Below are positions 1 to 7,914 of a stretch of DNA of 64,000 nucleotides, one piece after another; the stretch's first letter is position 1, and each line of letters opens with the position of its first letter. Where the stretch lies: contig NZ_JASZYS010000008.1 of assembly GCF_030316845.1 (NCBI RefSeq), forward strand, positions 248,001-312,000, given 5' to 3'. The stretch is from Variovorax davisae (GTDB lineage: Bacteria; Pseudomonadota; Gammaproteobacteria; Burkholderiales; Burkholderiaceae_C). The notes beneath the pieces are model-generated. The model did not search any database, had not been told where the DNA came from, and saw nothing but the letters and a program-made list of their open reading frames with translations. The position numbers were made by a program, and so were the translations under genes.

Positions 1-32
1 GCTGGACGCCCAGCCGGAATGACGGGCGGGCG

Positions 33-416
33 TTAAGCCTTGGGCGGGGCGGGCGTTTCGGTGTGCACGGCGCACAACCACTGGTCGCCGTCGCGCACCC
101 AGGTCGACGAGTCGAGCATCTCCTCGGTCGAAGTCTCCGACTTGCCCCTGGGCGCCGTCGTCTGCCGGACCCGGTAGACCAGGATGGCGGTGGCGTCGTT
201 GGGACAGAGAACCTCGACGTCGCTGAACTCGAAGCCCTTCACGACCATCGATCCCTGTTCGGCCATTTTCCGGTAGCCTGCGTGATCGAATTGCATCGCG
301 CCATGCGAACTCACCATCAGGGCAGGCTCGCACAACATCGACAGCGCGCTGTCCGTGTCCTGGTCCACCATGGATTGCCAGAACCGGGTCTCCAGATCCA
401 TCAGTGTCTTGCGCAT
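33..416 (-). CDS. NTF2-like / DUF4440 (SnoaL-fold) protein
   Basis: A 127-residue protein starting MRKTLMDLETRF with an AAGGAG ribosome site about 10 bases before the ATG at 416. The N-terminal helix (LETRFWQSMVDQDTDSAL), the central VLCPNDATAILVYRVR strand and the late STWVRDGDQWLCAVHTET segment match the DUF4440/NTF2-like ketosteroid-isomerase fold, typically small cytoplasmic proteins of about 120-140 residues. The family holds isomerases, cyclases and non-catalytic binding proteins, so no reaction can be assigned. No signal peptide is visible. It stands alone, facing away from the broken gene at 547. Confidence 0.8.
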   Translation of the reverse strand: MRKTLMDLETRFWQSMVDQDTDSALSMLCEPALMVSSHGAMQFDHAGYRKMAEQGSMVVKGFEFSDVEVLCPNDATAILVYRVRQTTAPRGKSETSTEEMLDSSTWVRDGDQWLCAVHTETPAPPKA

Positions 417-546
417 GGCGGCACGACTCCTTCTTGATGTTGGGAAGTGAATCCATTCTCGAAAGGGCCCGGCGTTCGGGCGTCGGAGAGCCCGGGTTGT
501 GCCGGTCAGCGAATTCCGACGCGTCGACATCGGATACAACAGCCGC

Positions 547-776
547 ATGCATGCACCGACAGACCGCCAACCTCCGGGGCACCATGGGCTCGTCCTGATC
601 GAGGGCATCATGGGCTCCGGCAAGTCGACCGCCAACGGCTCGACCTGGACAAGATGGCGGTCGAGAACTCCGGGCGAGAATGGGCCCGGTACGACCGGCA
701 GATCCTCGAGCGGCTGGGCCTGCAGGATGCAGCAGGCGGGTCGCTCACCCCTGGCGCCAACGCGTCGTCGACCTGA
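547..776 (+). pseudogene. Remnant of a P-loop (Walker A) kinase-like gene with internal deletion
   Basis: From ATG 547 one frame encodes an N-terminus with a clear Walker A motif, LVLIEGIMGSGKSTA (about 590-635). Immediately afterwards that frame becomes nonsense, and the neighbouring frame encodes a plausible C-terminus (LDKMAVENSGREWARYDRQI) ending at TGA 774-776. The junction lies near 630-640. I infer that an intact nucleotide-binding protein, such as a small kinase, lost most of its middle through an out-of-frame deletion. No Walker B or lid remains. The next gene starts 12 bases downstream, so the pair may once have been cotranscribed. Confidence 0.6.
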
Positions 777-788
777 AAGGAACTCGCC

Positions 789-1709
789 ATGCCGAGTGCG
801 GAGCTTTGGTCCTGGAACAACGGCCCGGCCAAGGCGGCCATCCTCGACTTCGTGGCCAGGGTGACCTTGGAGGGCGGCCCGGACCATGTCCGTCCCGCCG
901 ATCGAATCGCGACCTTCGACAACGACGGCACGCTGTGGTGCGAGCAGCCGCTCCAGGTGCAGTTCTCGTTCGCCCGGCATCGATTGAACGCCATGGTCGC
1001 GCGCGATCCGGGCCTGGCGCAGCGGCAGCCGTTCAAGGCCTATGTCGACCAGGACATGGCGGCGATCAAGGCGGCCGGCATGCGCGGCCTCTTCGAGGTG
1101 GGAGCGGCCGTGCACGCCGGCGTGACCGAGGAAGCGTTCGACCAGGTGGCTCGGGACTGGCTCGCCGAAGCGAAGCACCCGACCCTGGGCCGCCGGTTCA
1201 CGGAACTCGTGTACGTGCCGCAGCTGGAACTCGTTGCGTACCTTCAGAAGCATGGCTTCCAGGTCTTCATCGTGTCGGGCGGCGGCATCGACCTGATCCG
1301 CGCCTTCTCGGAGGAGGTCTACAGGATCCCCCGGCACCAGGTCGTCGGTTCCAGCGTCAAGACGCGCTTCGAGATCCAGCAGGACGTCGGACAACTGGTC
1401 AAGCTGGCCGAGGTCAACACCTTCGACGACCGCGAGGTCAAGCCCTGCAACATCGGACTTCACATCGGCCGCCGGCCGATCCTGGCATTCGGCAATTCGG
1501 ACGGCGACCTGGCGATGCTCCGCTACACCAAGACCGGGCCCGGACCTCGGCTCGCGTTGCTGCTCCATCACGACGACGGCAGCCGCGAATTCGCCTACGA
1601 CCGCGAATTCCGATTGAGCCCGCTCGCCGACGCGCTCGACAACGCGCCGCGCTACGGCATCGAGGTCGTGAGCATGAAGCGGGATTGGGCCGAGGTCTTC
1701 GCGCCATGA
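789..1709 (+). CDS. HAD-superfamily phosphatase (phosphoserine phosphatase-like)
   Basis: A 306-residue cytoplasmic protein, with AAAGGAA about 8 bases before ATG 789. HAD motif I is ATFDNDGTLW, with nucleophile and acid/base aspartates near residues 44 and 46. Motif II is FIVSGGGIDLIR, and motif IV is AFGNSDGDLAML near residue 235, carrying the Mg-binding aspartates. A helical cap lies between motifs I and II. This layout fits phosphoserine-phosphatase-like phosphomonoesterases. The substrate cannot be read from sequence, and the surroundings (remnants on both sides) give no pathway. Confidence 0.85.
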   Translation: MPSAELWSWNNGPAKAAILDFVARVTLEGGPDHVRPADRIATFDNDGTLWCEQPLQVQFSFARHRLNAMVARDPGLAQRQPFKAYVDQDMAAIKAAGMRGLFEVGAAVHAGVTEEAFDQVARDWLAEAKHPTLGRRFTELVYVPQLELVAYLQKHGFQVFIVSGGGIDLIRAFSEEVYRIPRHQVVGSSVKTRFEIQQDVGQLVKLAEVNTFDDREVKPCNIGLHIGRRPILAFGNSDGDLAMLRYTKTGPGPRLALLLHHDDGSREFAYDREFRLSPLADALDNAPRYGIEVVSMKRDWAEVFAP

Positions 1710-1724
1710 CGACGCCAGGTGCCG

Positions 1725-1870
1725 TCGCCTGCGGGCGCCGGCCCGCGGCCCGCAGGACCTGCGGCGTCGGCGGGAAGCCCGGGTCTTCGATCCAGACGCA
1801 CAGGCAGGCCGCGATCGCCTCGCGCAGCGGTGCGTGTCCGGCCGGGTCGTCGTAGCGCCCGGTCCGCTGG
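1725..1870 (-). pseudogene. Fragment of a MocR-type (GntR-aminotransferase) regulator
   Basis: On the minus strand one frame reads RYDDPAGHAPLREAIAACL, then directly VWIEDPGFPPTPQVLRAAGR. Both are recognisable pieces of the PLP aminotransferase domain of MocR/PdxR-type regulators (the GDPxGxxPLRxAIAxYL and WxEDPGYP segments). In intact proteins these are separated by several dozen residues that are missing here. There is no start codon, DNA-binding domain or PLP lysine. I infer an internally deleted relic; the match is from motif memory, not alignment. Confidence 0.55.
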
Positions 1871-1929
1871 TGCCGCCGCCCTGCACATCGCGCGCCGCAG
1901 GTTGCCTTGGCGATCCTGCGCCACCTGCC

Positions 1930-1974
1930 TGCACCAAAGGGCAGCTTTACTTGGACCCTGGGCATGTCTATTCT
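1930..1974 (+). promoter_or_regulatory. Candidate activator-dependent promoter (TGCACCAAAGGGCA ... TATTCT)
   Basis: TGCACCAAAGGGCA occupies 1930-1943 and TATTCT lies at 1969-1974, 39 bases from motif start to hexamer start. The same 14-base element at nearly the same spacing precedes the genes at 4749 and 42733. It lies about 90 bases upstream of the DUF2092 gene start. The spacing resembles an activator site overlapping the -35 region. The binding protein is unknown. Confidence 0.5.
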
Positions 1975-2028
1975 TGCCTGAGCGTCGCCGCGATCCGTCG
2001 CCCCTTTCACCGACCAGGAGAAGCAGAC

Positions 2029-2805
2029 ATGGTTCGAACACTACTGGCGGCCAGCGTGCTGGCGCTGTCGCTCGGGGCTGCGGGCCTTCATGCCCAGCCC
2101 GCGCCGGCACCCGCCGCGGCCGCCCAGCCGGCGGCCAATCCGGTCGATCCCCAGGCGATCCAGGCGCTCAAGGACATGGGCGCGCACCTGCAGTCGCTGA
2201 AGCGCTTCGAGGTCGAGATCGAGCTGACCGCCGAGCGGGTGCTGGCCGATGGCCAGAAGCTGCAGCACGCGGCGACTGCCGAGCTCCAGGTCGTGCGGCC
2301 GAACAAGATGCGCGTGCGGATGTCCAGTCCGCGCTCGGTGCGCGAACTCTTCTACGACGGCAAGACCGTGACCCTGTTCACACCGGCGCTCAAGACCTAT
2401 TCGCAGGCCGAGTTCAGCGACAACCTGAGCGTGCTGATCGAAAAGCTCAAGCAGCGCTTCGGCATCGAGGTGCCGGCCTCCGACCTGTTCGTCTGGGGAA
2501 CGCCGGAGGCGCCGTTCGATGCGATCCAGTCGGCGATGTTCGCCGGGCAGGATTTCGTCGACGAGGTGCTCAGCGACCACTACGCCTTCCGGCAGGGCGA
2601 GCTCGACTGGCAGATCTGGCTCAGCGCGGGCGCCAATCCGCTGCCGCTCAGGCTCGTGATCACCAATCGCTCGGATGAAGCCAGGCCGCAATCGGTCACC
2701 GTGTTCGACTGGAAGAAGAACCCGGGCTTCAAGGATTCGACCTTCAGGTTCGTGCCGCCCAAGGGGGCGAGCGAGGCCAAGTTCGTTCCCCTGAAGACCT
2801 CCTGA
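2029..2805 (+). CDS. DUF2092 family exported protein
   Basis: A 258-residue protein with an N-terminal signal peptide (MVRTLLAASVLALSLGAAGL, cleavage likely near AHAQ/LHAQ) followed by a Pro/Ala-rich linker. The body is rich in beta strands (VEIELTAERVLADGQKL, VRPNKMRVRMSSPRSVRELF, LDWQIWLSAGANPLPLRLVI) and fits the DUF2092 family of predicted periplasmic, LolA/LolB-like proteins. Function is uncharacterised. AGGAGA precedes the ATG. The Gly-rich gene follows after 12 bases and a BamA-like barrel after that, suggesting a cell-envelope operon driven from the TGCACCAAAGGGCA promoter. Confidence 0.8.
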   Translation: MVRTLLAASVLALSLGAAGLHAQPAPAPAAAAQPAANPVDPQAIQALKDMGAHLQSLKRFEVEIELTAERVLADGQKLQHAATAELQVVRPNKMRVRMSSPRSVRELFYDGKTVTLFTPALKTYSQAEFSDNLSVLIEKLKQRFGIEVPASDLFVWGTPEAPFDAIQSAMFAGQDFVDEVLSDHYAFRQGELDWQIWLSAGANPLPLRLVITNRSDEARPQSVTVFDWKKNPGFKDSTFRFVPPKGASEAKFVPLKTS

Positions 2806-2817
2806 AGGAGCCGTGCC

Positions 2818-3345
2818 ATGAAGCAAGCAGCAAGCAGGACTTACGCGGCCCTTCTGAGCGCCCTGGTGGTTGCCGGGCTGGCCTGGGCGCCATCGGCCGA
2901 AGCCATCGGGGGCGGGGGACGCGGCGGCGGGGGAGGCATGCACGGGGGCGGTGGCGGCGGCATGCATGCGGGGGGCGGCGGTGGCGGCGCCAATCGGGCG
3001 CAGGTCAACAACCGCAGCGCGGACGTGCGCACCAACAACGTCCGCAACACCAGCGTCAACAACGTCAATGTCAACAACGTCAACCGCAACACCAACGTCG
3101 TCGTCACGGGCGGCGGCGGCGGCTGCCGCAACTGCGGCTGGGACAACGACTACCACCCGGTCGCCACCGCGGCCGCGGTTACCGCCACCGTCGCCGTGAC
3201 TTCGGCGGTGGTGGGTTCGATGGTGCGGGCGGTCCCTGCCGGCTGCGTGCCGGTCAACTACGGCGGAATGGTCTACCAGCAATGCGGCACGGTCTGGTAC
3301 CAGCCGCAGGGCGGCCAGTACGTGGTCATCAATCCGCCCTATTGA
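2818..3345 (+). CDS. Secreted Gly-rich / Asn-rich low-complexity protein
   Basis: A 175-residue protein with a signal peptide ending near AEA (residue about 26). It continues with a Gly/His/Met tract of GGGG and MHGGG units, then an Asn/Val-rich stretch of NNVRN-type repeats, then a pair of cysteines (CRNCG), an Ala/Val/Thr hydrophobic segment that could insert in a membrane, and a C-terminus with two more cysteines and a WYQPQGGQYVVINPPY end. The Tyr/Gly/Val ending resembles several short envelope proteins, but I cannot name a family with confidence. An outer-surface or aggregation-prone role is speculation. Confidence 0.75.
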   Translation: MKQAASRTYAALLSALVVAGLAWAPSAEAIGGGGRGGGGGMHGGGGGGMHAGGGGGGANRAQVNNRSADVRTNNVRNTSVNNVNVNNVNRNTNVVVTGGGGGCRNCGWDNDYHPVATAAAVTATVAVTSAVVGSMVRAVPAGCVPVNYGGMVYQQCGTVWYQPQGGQYVVINPPY

Positions 3346-3350
3346 GCCTG

Positions 3351-3369
3351 GCGCGCCGGGGTGGCGCGC
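3351..3369 (+). terminator. Stem-loop after the Gly-rich gene
   Basis: GCGCGCC, five-base loop, GGCGCGC forms a perfect 7-bp stem 6 bases after the stop codon. No T-run follows, so it may be an attenuating or RNA-stabilising hairpin ahead of the BamA-like gene rather than a full terminator. Confidence 0.4.
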
Positions 3370-3444
3370 AGCTTGGAACCCGCGCTCGGGCATGCGACGC
3401 GGGCCTACACGACGAAGCGGTTTTGATTGCTAGCATCGACCGCC

Positions 3445-4620
3445 ATGCGAATCGCCACTGCCATCGCGTACCGGGTGCTGCGGCGCGGCCGCCCGTTGCT
3501 GCTGGCATCGGTCTGCGCAGGCGGCATCGGCGATGCGCTGGCCGAGGGTTTCATCGACCAGGCCGATGGGCAGTTCGACATCGCCACCTCGATGACCCAG
3601 GGCAACGGCTTCCTGCCGATCCCGATCGTCATCAGCGAGCCCGCGGTGGGCTATGGGGGCGGCGTCGCCCTGATGTTCGTGCGCAACGTCGAACGCGCGG
3701 GCGTGTCCAGGGACGACGGCTCGCCGCGGCTGACGCCGCCCGATGTGTTCGTCGGCGGGGCAGCGGCGACGGAGAACGGCACCAAGGCGGCCTTCGTCGG
3801 TGGCAGCCTGAGCTTCGATGACGACCGCTGGCGCGTGCGCGGCGGCGTCGGCCGCGCCCAGGTCAATCTGCAGTTCTACGGCATCGGCGGCGGCGGCCTG
3901 GGCGGGGGCGCCCACAGCCTGGCCTATTCGCTCGACGGCTGGTTCTCGAGCCAGAAGGTGCTGCGCCGGATCGGCCGCAGCGACTACTGGCTGGGCGCGA
4001 GCTGGACCTACCTCGACCTCGGCAGCCAGCTCGACCTGAGCCAGGACCCGCGTGCCGGCCTGGCGGGCGAGCCGTCGGCGCGGCGCAACTCGGGCGTGGG
4101 GTTGACGCTGGAGCATGATTCGCGCGACAACACCTTCACGCCTTCCAGCGGCTGGACCGGTGCCCTCGATGCCACCTTCTATTCGCCCGACCTGGGCGGC
4201 GACACGCGCTTCCAGAGCTACCGAGGCCATGTCTTCGCCTATTGGCCGGTGGCGAAGGACGTGGTGCTGGCCGGCCGGCTCGACGGGCGCAGCGCCAGCG
4301 GCGGGGTTCCCTTCTACATGCTGCCGTTCATCGACATGCGCGGCATTCCCGCCGCCCGCTACCAGGATGCGCACACGGCGGTGACGGAGGCCGAGATCCG
4401 CTGGAACCTCCTGCCGCGATGGGCGGCGATCGCCTTCATCGGCGCCGGCCGGGCCTGGGGCCGCAACGACAGCTTCGGCGACGCACCGACCGAAGTCAGC
4501 CGGGGCGTCGGCTTTCGCTATCTGATCGCGAGGCAGCTCGGCCTGTGGGTCGGCCTGGACTACGCGCAGGGTCCGGAGGGCGGCGTGACCTACATCCAGG
4601 TGGGCAGCGCCTGGCGATGA
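3445..4620 (+). CDS. BamA/TamA-like outer-membrane beta-barrel (bacterial surface antigen family)
   Basis: A 391-residue protein from ATG 3445 (an in-frame TTG lies at 3427). The signal peptide ends near ALA about residue 34. The body alternates amphipathic strands (VGYGGGVALMFV, WRVRGGVGRAQVNLQFYGIG, GVGLTLEHDSRDNTFTPSSG), and the LEHDSRDNxFxPxxG segment is typical of the Bac_surface_Ag (BamA/Omp85) C-terminal barrel. At this length it has a barrel and little or no POTRA region, so a role in general BAM assembly is unlikely. It ends in ...VGSAWR rather than a terminal aromatic. It lies about 100 bases after the Gly-rich gene and probably shares its transcript. Confidence 0.8.
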   Translation: MRIATAIAYRVLRRGRPLLLASVCAGGIGDALAEGFIDQADGQFDIATSMTQGNGFLPIPIVISEPAVGYGGGVALMFVRNVERAGVSRDDGSPRLTPPDVFVGGAAATENGTKAAFVGGSLSFDDDRWRVRGGVGRAQVNLQFYGIGGGGLGGGAHSLAYSLDGWFSSQKVLRRIGRSDYWLGASWTYLDLGSQLDLSQDPRAGLAGEPSARRNSGVGLTLEHDSRDNTFTPSSGWTGALDATFYSPDLGGDTRFQSYRGHVFAYWPVAKDVVLAGRLDGRSASGGVPFYMLPFIDMRGIPAARYQDAHTAVTEAEIRWNLLPRWAAIAFIGAGRAWGRNDSFGDAPTEVSRGVGFRYLIARQLGLWVGLDYAQGPEGGVTYIQVGSAWR

Positions 4621-4642
4621 GCGCGCTCTCGCGCTGACGCTC

Positions 4643-4688
4643 TGCACCAAAGGGCAATTGCAGCCCCGCAGCATCGCCGCCAATATCC
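4643..4688 (+). promoter_or_regulatory. Second TGCACCAAAGGGCA promoter element, upstream of SulP
   Basis: TGCACCAAAGGGCA at 4643-4656 is identical over 14 bases to the copy at 1930. A weak TATCC/ATATCC -10-like sequence begins at 4683-4684, 40-41 bases from the motif start. The SulP gene begins about 60 bases later. Confidence 0.45.
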
Positions 4689-4748
4689 GGCGTGGCCGGG
4701 CCGTGCCATGCAGAAAGGTCTCGTTCGACATGCCAGAAGGAAATGACC

Positions 4749-6473
4749 ATGGCCGACCCTCGATCACCCGATGACGCCACCGCGCAGTCCTGGCTGGCGC
4801 GGCTGCTGCCGGTGCTGAACTGGGCGCCGGGCTATCGCCGCGACTGGCTCGGTGCCGATCTGCTGGCCGGCGTCACGGTCGCCGCCTTCTGCATCCCCGA
4901 GAGCATGGCCTACGCCGGCCTCGCCGGACTGCCGCCGCAGGCCGGCCTCTACGCCAGCCTGCTCGCGGTCTTCGCGTACGCCATCTTCGGCACCTCCCGG
5001 CAGGCGGCCATCGGCCCGACCTCGGCGCTGTCGATCCTGGTCGCGACCGGCCTCGCGGGGCTGTCCCTCAAGGACCCGGCGCGCTATGCCGAGATGGCGG
5101 CACTGCTCGCGCTCATGGTCGGCGGCATCGCGGTCGTGGCGCGGCTGTTCCGGCTCGGCTTCCTGGTCAACTTCATTTCCGAGTCGGTGCTGACCGGCTT
5201 TTCCGCCGGCGCCGCGATCTACATCGCCACCACGCAGCTCGGCAAGCTGTTCGGCATCGAGGGCGCGCACGGCGAGTTCGTCGACCGCATCGTCTACCTG
5301 TTCCAGCACCGGGGCGACACCAACCCGTGGTCGCTCGGCCTGGGCGTGGCCGTGATCGCCGTCCTGCTGGTCACCGAGAAGCTCGCGCCGCGCATCCCCT
5401 GGGCCCTGGTGGTGGTCGCGGCGTCGATCCTTCTCATGATGTTCACCGGGCTCGGCGGCCATGGCATCAAGATCACCGGCGAGATACCGAGCGGCCTGCC
5501 GCCGTTTCGGGTGCCCTCGTTCACGCTGGCCGACGCGCAGGCGCTGCTGCCCACGGCCTTCGCGGTGTTCCTGCTGTCGTACGTCGAAGGCATGGGCGTG
5601 GTGCGCACCTTCGCGGCCAAGCACAAGTACCCGGCCGACGCCAACCAGGAACTGCTGGCGGTCGGCGCGGCCAATGTGGTCTGCGGGCTGGGCTCGTCGT
5701 TGCCGGTGGGCTGCAGCATGTCGCGCTCGGCGGTCAACGACCAGGCGGGCGCCCGGACGCCGCTGGCGGGCGCGATCTCCGGCCTGCTGCTGGCCGTGAT
5801 CGTGCTGTTCTTCACCGGCGCCTTCACGCAGCTGCCCGAGCCGGTGCTGGCCGCGGTGGTGGTGATCGCGGTCAAGGGGCTGATCGACATCGCGGCGCTG
5901 AGGCGCCTGCTGCGGGTGAGCCCGCGCGAGTTCTGGATCGCCCTGGCCGCCATGGCCGGCGTGTTGCTGTTCGGCATGCTCGAAGGCGTGATGATCGGCA
6001 CCGTGCTGTCGCTGCTGCTGCTGGTCTGGCAGGCCAGCAATCCGAGCACCGTGCTGCTCGGCCGCATTCCGGGCACCGAGCTCTACAGCGACCTGGCGCG
6101 CCATCCGGACAACCAGATCGAACCCGGCACGCTGGTGTTTCGCGCCAATGCGGGCCTCTTCTATGCCAACGCGCCCAACGTCAAGGCGGACCTGATGGAG
6201 GCGATCGAGAAGCAGGGCAAGGAGCTGCGGCTGGTGGTGATCGATCTCTCGTCGTCGCCCTACGTCGACGTGGCCGCCGCCGACATGCTGGCCGAATGCC
6301 ACGAGGAACTGGCGGGCCGGGGCATCACGCTGCGGCTGTCGAACATGAACGGCGCGGTGCGCGACATGATGCGCCGCGACGGGCTCGACAAGGTGTTCGG
6401 CGACCTCGGCCCGGCGCTCAGCGTCGAGTCGATCCTCGGGCAGTGGAAGAAGGCCGGGGCCCGCGCGTCCTAG
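4749..6473 (+). CDS. SulP-family anion transporter with STAS domain
   Basis: A 574-residue inner-membrane protein. The SulP signature lies near the N-terminus (GVTVAAFCIPESMAYAGLAG), followed by roughly 10-14 hydrophobic segments and a cytoplasmic STAS domain from about residue 445 (LVFRANAGLFYANA ... VIDLSSSPYVDVAAADML). SulP proteins carry sulfate, bicarbonate or dicarboxylates; the ion cannot be chosen from sequence. ATG 4749 is preferred over 4743 because AGAAGG then sits at normal spacing. It converges with the DUF4189 gene with a 4-base overlap and has its own copy of the TGCACCAAAGG element. Confidence 0.92.
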   Translation: MADPRSPDDATAQSWLARLLPVLNWAPGYRRDWLGADLLAGVTVAAFCIPESMAYAGLAGLPPQAGLYASLLAVFAYAIFGTSRQAAIGPTSALSILVATGLAGLSLKDPARYAEMAALLALMVGGIAVVARLFRLGFLVNFISESVLTGFSAGAAIYIATTQLGKLFGIEGAHGEFVDRIVYLFQHRGDTNPWSLGLGVAVIAVLLVTEKLAPRIPWALVVVAASILLMMFTGLGGHGIKITGEIPSGLPPFRVPSFTLADAQALLPTAFAVFLLSYVEGMGVVRTFAAKHKYPADANQELLAVGAANVVCGLGSSLPVGCSMSRSAVNDQAGARTPLAGAISGLLLAVIVLFFTGAFTQLPEPVLAAVVVIAVKGLIDIAALRRLLRVSPREFWIALAAMAGVLLFGMLEGVMIGTVLSLLLLVWQASNPSTVLLGRIPGTELYSDLARHPDNQIEPGTLVFRANAGLFYANAPNVKADLMEAIEKQGKELRLVVIDLSSSPYVDVAAADMLAECHEELAGRGITLRLSNMNGAVRDMMRRDGLDKVFGDLGPALSVESILGQWKKAGARAS

Positions 6474-6865
6474 CGCCCCGAGCAGACGCTGGTCACGACC
6501 TTGCAGGGCTCGGTCGGCAGCAGCCCCTCGCATTGCGCGATCGCGGCCTTGCCCGCGCTGCCCGTCGTGGCGCCGCTGGCCGCGCCCCATTCGCCGAAGT
6601 TGCCGGTCGCCAGCGCGCCGCAGGCGCGGTCGAAGGAGACGCGCACCCCGCAGCTGCCCGCGCGGCCCGCCATCCGCTCGCATTGGGCGCGGGCCGCCCG
6701 TTCGGCCGCCTCGCGGGAGGCGTGGTTGAAGGCGTAGCCATAGGCCCCCGGTCGGGATGCGATCGCGCCCCAGCTGGCGGCGGGCTGGACGGCGTCGGCG
6801 GGCGTGGCGGCGATGGCCGTCGACAGGCAGCCATGGAGCAGCGCGAGCGCGGCGATCAGGCGCAC
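6470..6865 (-). CDS. DUF4189-type exported protein
   Basis: A 131-residue protein with a signal peptide (MRLIAALALLHGCLSTAIAA) and the DUF4189 pattern: WGAIA near residue 34, YGYAFNHASREAAERAA, several spaced cysteines (AQCERM, GSCGV, ACGAL, QCEGL, PCKVV, VCSGR) suggesting disulfides, and alternating Gly/Ala turns. The family is uncharacterised and periplasmic or secreted. Its start overlaps the end of the receiver-cyclase gene by 10 bases, making it the last gene of the overlapping operon that begins at 13988. Confidence 0.75.
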   Translation of the reverse strand: MRLIAALALLHGCLSTAIAATPADAVQPAASWGAIASRPGAYGYAFNHASREAAERAARAQCERMAGRAGSCGVRVSFDRACGALATGNFGEWGAASGATTGSAGKAAIAQCEGLLPTEPCKVVTSVCSGR

Positions 6866-7914
6866 GGTGCGGGCCGGCCGGCGACGGCATAGACCTCGAC
6901 CGGCAGCGCCTTGCCGCGCAGCGCGACCGCGCCCAGCAGGTCGACCGGGATCCGTCCGCCGAGCGCGGCACAGGTCGCCGGGTCGATCAATATCGTGCGC
7001 TGTGCCAGCTTGGTGTGCTCCTCGAGCCGGGCGGCGAGGTTCACGGTGTCGCCGATGCAGGTGTAGGTGGCGCGCTTCTGCGTGCCGGTGTAGCCCGCCA
7101 CCAGCTCGCCGGTGGCGATGCCGACACCGATGCGGATCGCGGGCTTGTCGATCGCCAGCCGCCGGCTGTTGAGCAGTTCGACCCGCTCCACCATCTCGAG
7201 GGCCGCGCGCACCGCCGCCACGCCATGGTCGGTCATCGGCAGCGGGGCGCCGAAGATCGCCATCAGGCCGTCGCCGATCATCTGGTTGACGACCCCGCCA
7301 TGGTCGTTGATGGCGTCGAACATCAGCGCGTAGTAGGCGTTCAGCAGCTCGATCGTCTCCTCGGGCGGCTGCGACTCGACCAGCGCGGTGAAGCCGCGGA
7401 TGTCGGAGAACATCACCGAGCCCCGCACATGCCGCCCACCGAGCGCGAAGCCGGATTGTTCGAGGTCCTGCGCCACCTCGGAGGTGGCGAAGCGCCGCAC
7501 CAGTTCCTTCTGCTGGTCGCGCAGCCGCTTCTTCTCGAGGCTGGCGCCGATGCGCGCCTTGAGCAGCACCGCGTTCACCGGCTTGGGCAGGTAGTCCTCG
7601 GCGCCGAGCTCGATGCAGCGCACGATGTTGTCCAGCCCCTCCAGCGACGAGGTCACGATCACCGGCAGGTCGCGCAGCTTGGGATCGGCGGTGAGCTCCT
7701 CCAGCACCTGGAAGCCGTCCATCTCGGGCATCTCGATGTCGAGCAGCAGCAGGTCGAAGGGCTCGCCACGCAGCATGTCGAGCGCGATCCGGCCGTTCTC
7801 GGCGCAGCCGACGCTGTGGCCCTGCAGTTCGAGGCCGCGGGTGAGCAGCAGGCGGTTGACCTTGTTGTCGTCGGCCACCAACAAGCGGGCCTGGGGAGGG
7901 TCGGCTTCAGCCAC
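6856..7914 (-). CDS. Receiver domain-class III adenylate/guanylate cyclase
   Basis: A 352-residue cytoplasmic protein starting at GTG 7914, which overlaps the HPt stop by 8 bases. The N-terminal receiver (ARLLVADDNKVNRLLL; phosphoacceptor Asp about 57 in LLLLDIEMPEMDG; Lys in YLPKPVNAV) is joined by a coiled-coil-like linker (LEKKRLRDQQKELVRR) to a class III cyclase domain from about residue 165. Metal-binding aspartates lie in VMFSDIRGF and IGDGLMAIFG, and the transition-state arginine in TVNLAARLE. The usual adenine-selecting lysine before IGD is Gln (NQMIGDG), as in many bacterial members. Gene order suggests that phosphate from the HPt protein sets cyclase output; cAMP as product is the likeliest reading. 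Confidence 0.88.
   Translation of the reverse strand: MAEADPPQARLLVADDNKVNRLLLTRGLELQGHSVGCAENGRIALDMLRGEPFDLLLLDIEMPEMDGFQVLEELTADPKLRDLPVIVTSSLEGLDNIVRCIELGAEDYLPKPVNAVLLKARIGASLEKKRLRDQQKELVRRFATSEVAQDLEQSGFALGGRHVRGSVMFSDIRGFTALVESQPPEETIELLNAYYALMFDAINDHGGVVNQMIGDGLMAIFGAPLPMTDHGVAAVRAALEMVERVELLNSRRLAIDKPAIRIGVGIATGELVAGYTGTQKRATYTCIGDTVNLAARLEEHTKLAQRTILIDPATCAALGGRIPVDLLGAVALRGKALPVEVYAVAGRPAPCA

Larger units (their letters stand above)
1710..2028. other. Gene-free stretch with a decayed regulator fragment and a promoter element
   Basis: About 320 bases without an intact gene. It contains a minus-strand fragment of a MocR/GntR-aminotransferase-type gene (about 1725-1870), the element TGCACCAAAGGGCA at 1930-1943, a TATTCT -10-like hexamer at 1969-1974, and an AGGAGA ribosome site just before the next gene. 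Confidence 0.6.

Noticed and set aside
3445..4620. BamA itself
   Set aside because: Far too short, with no clear POTRA repeats and no bam or lipid genes nearby.
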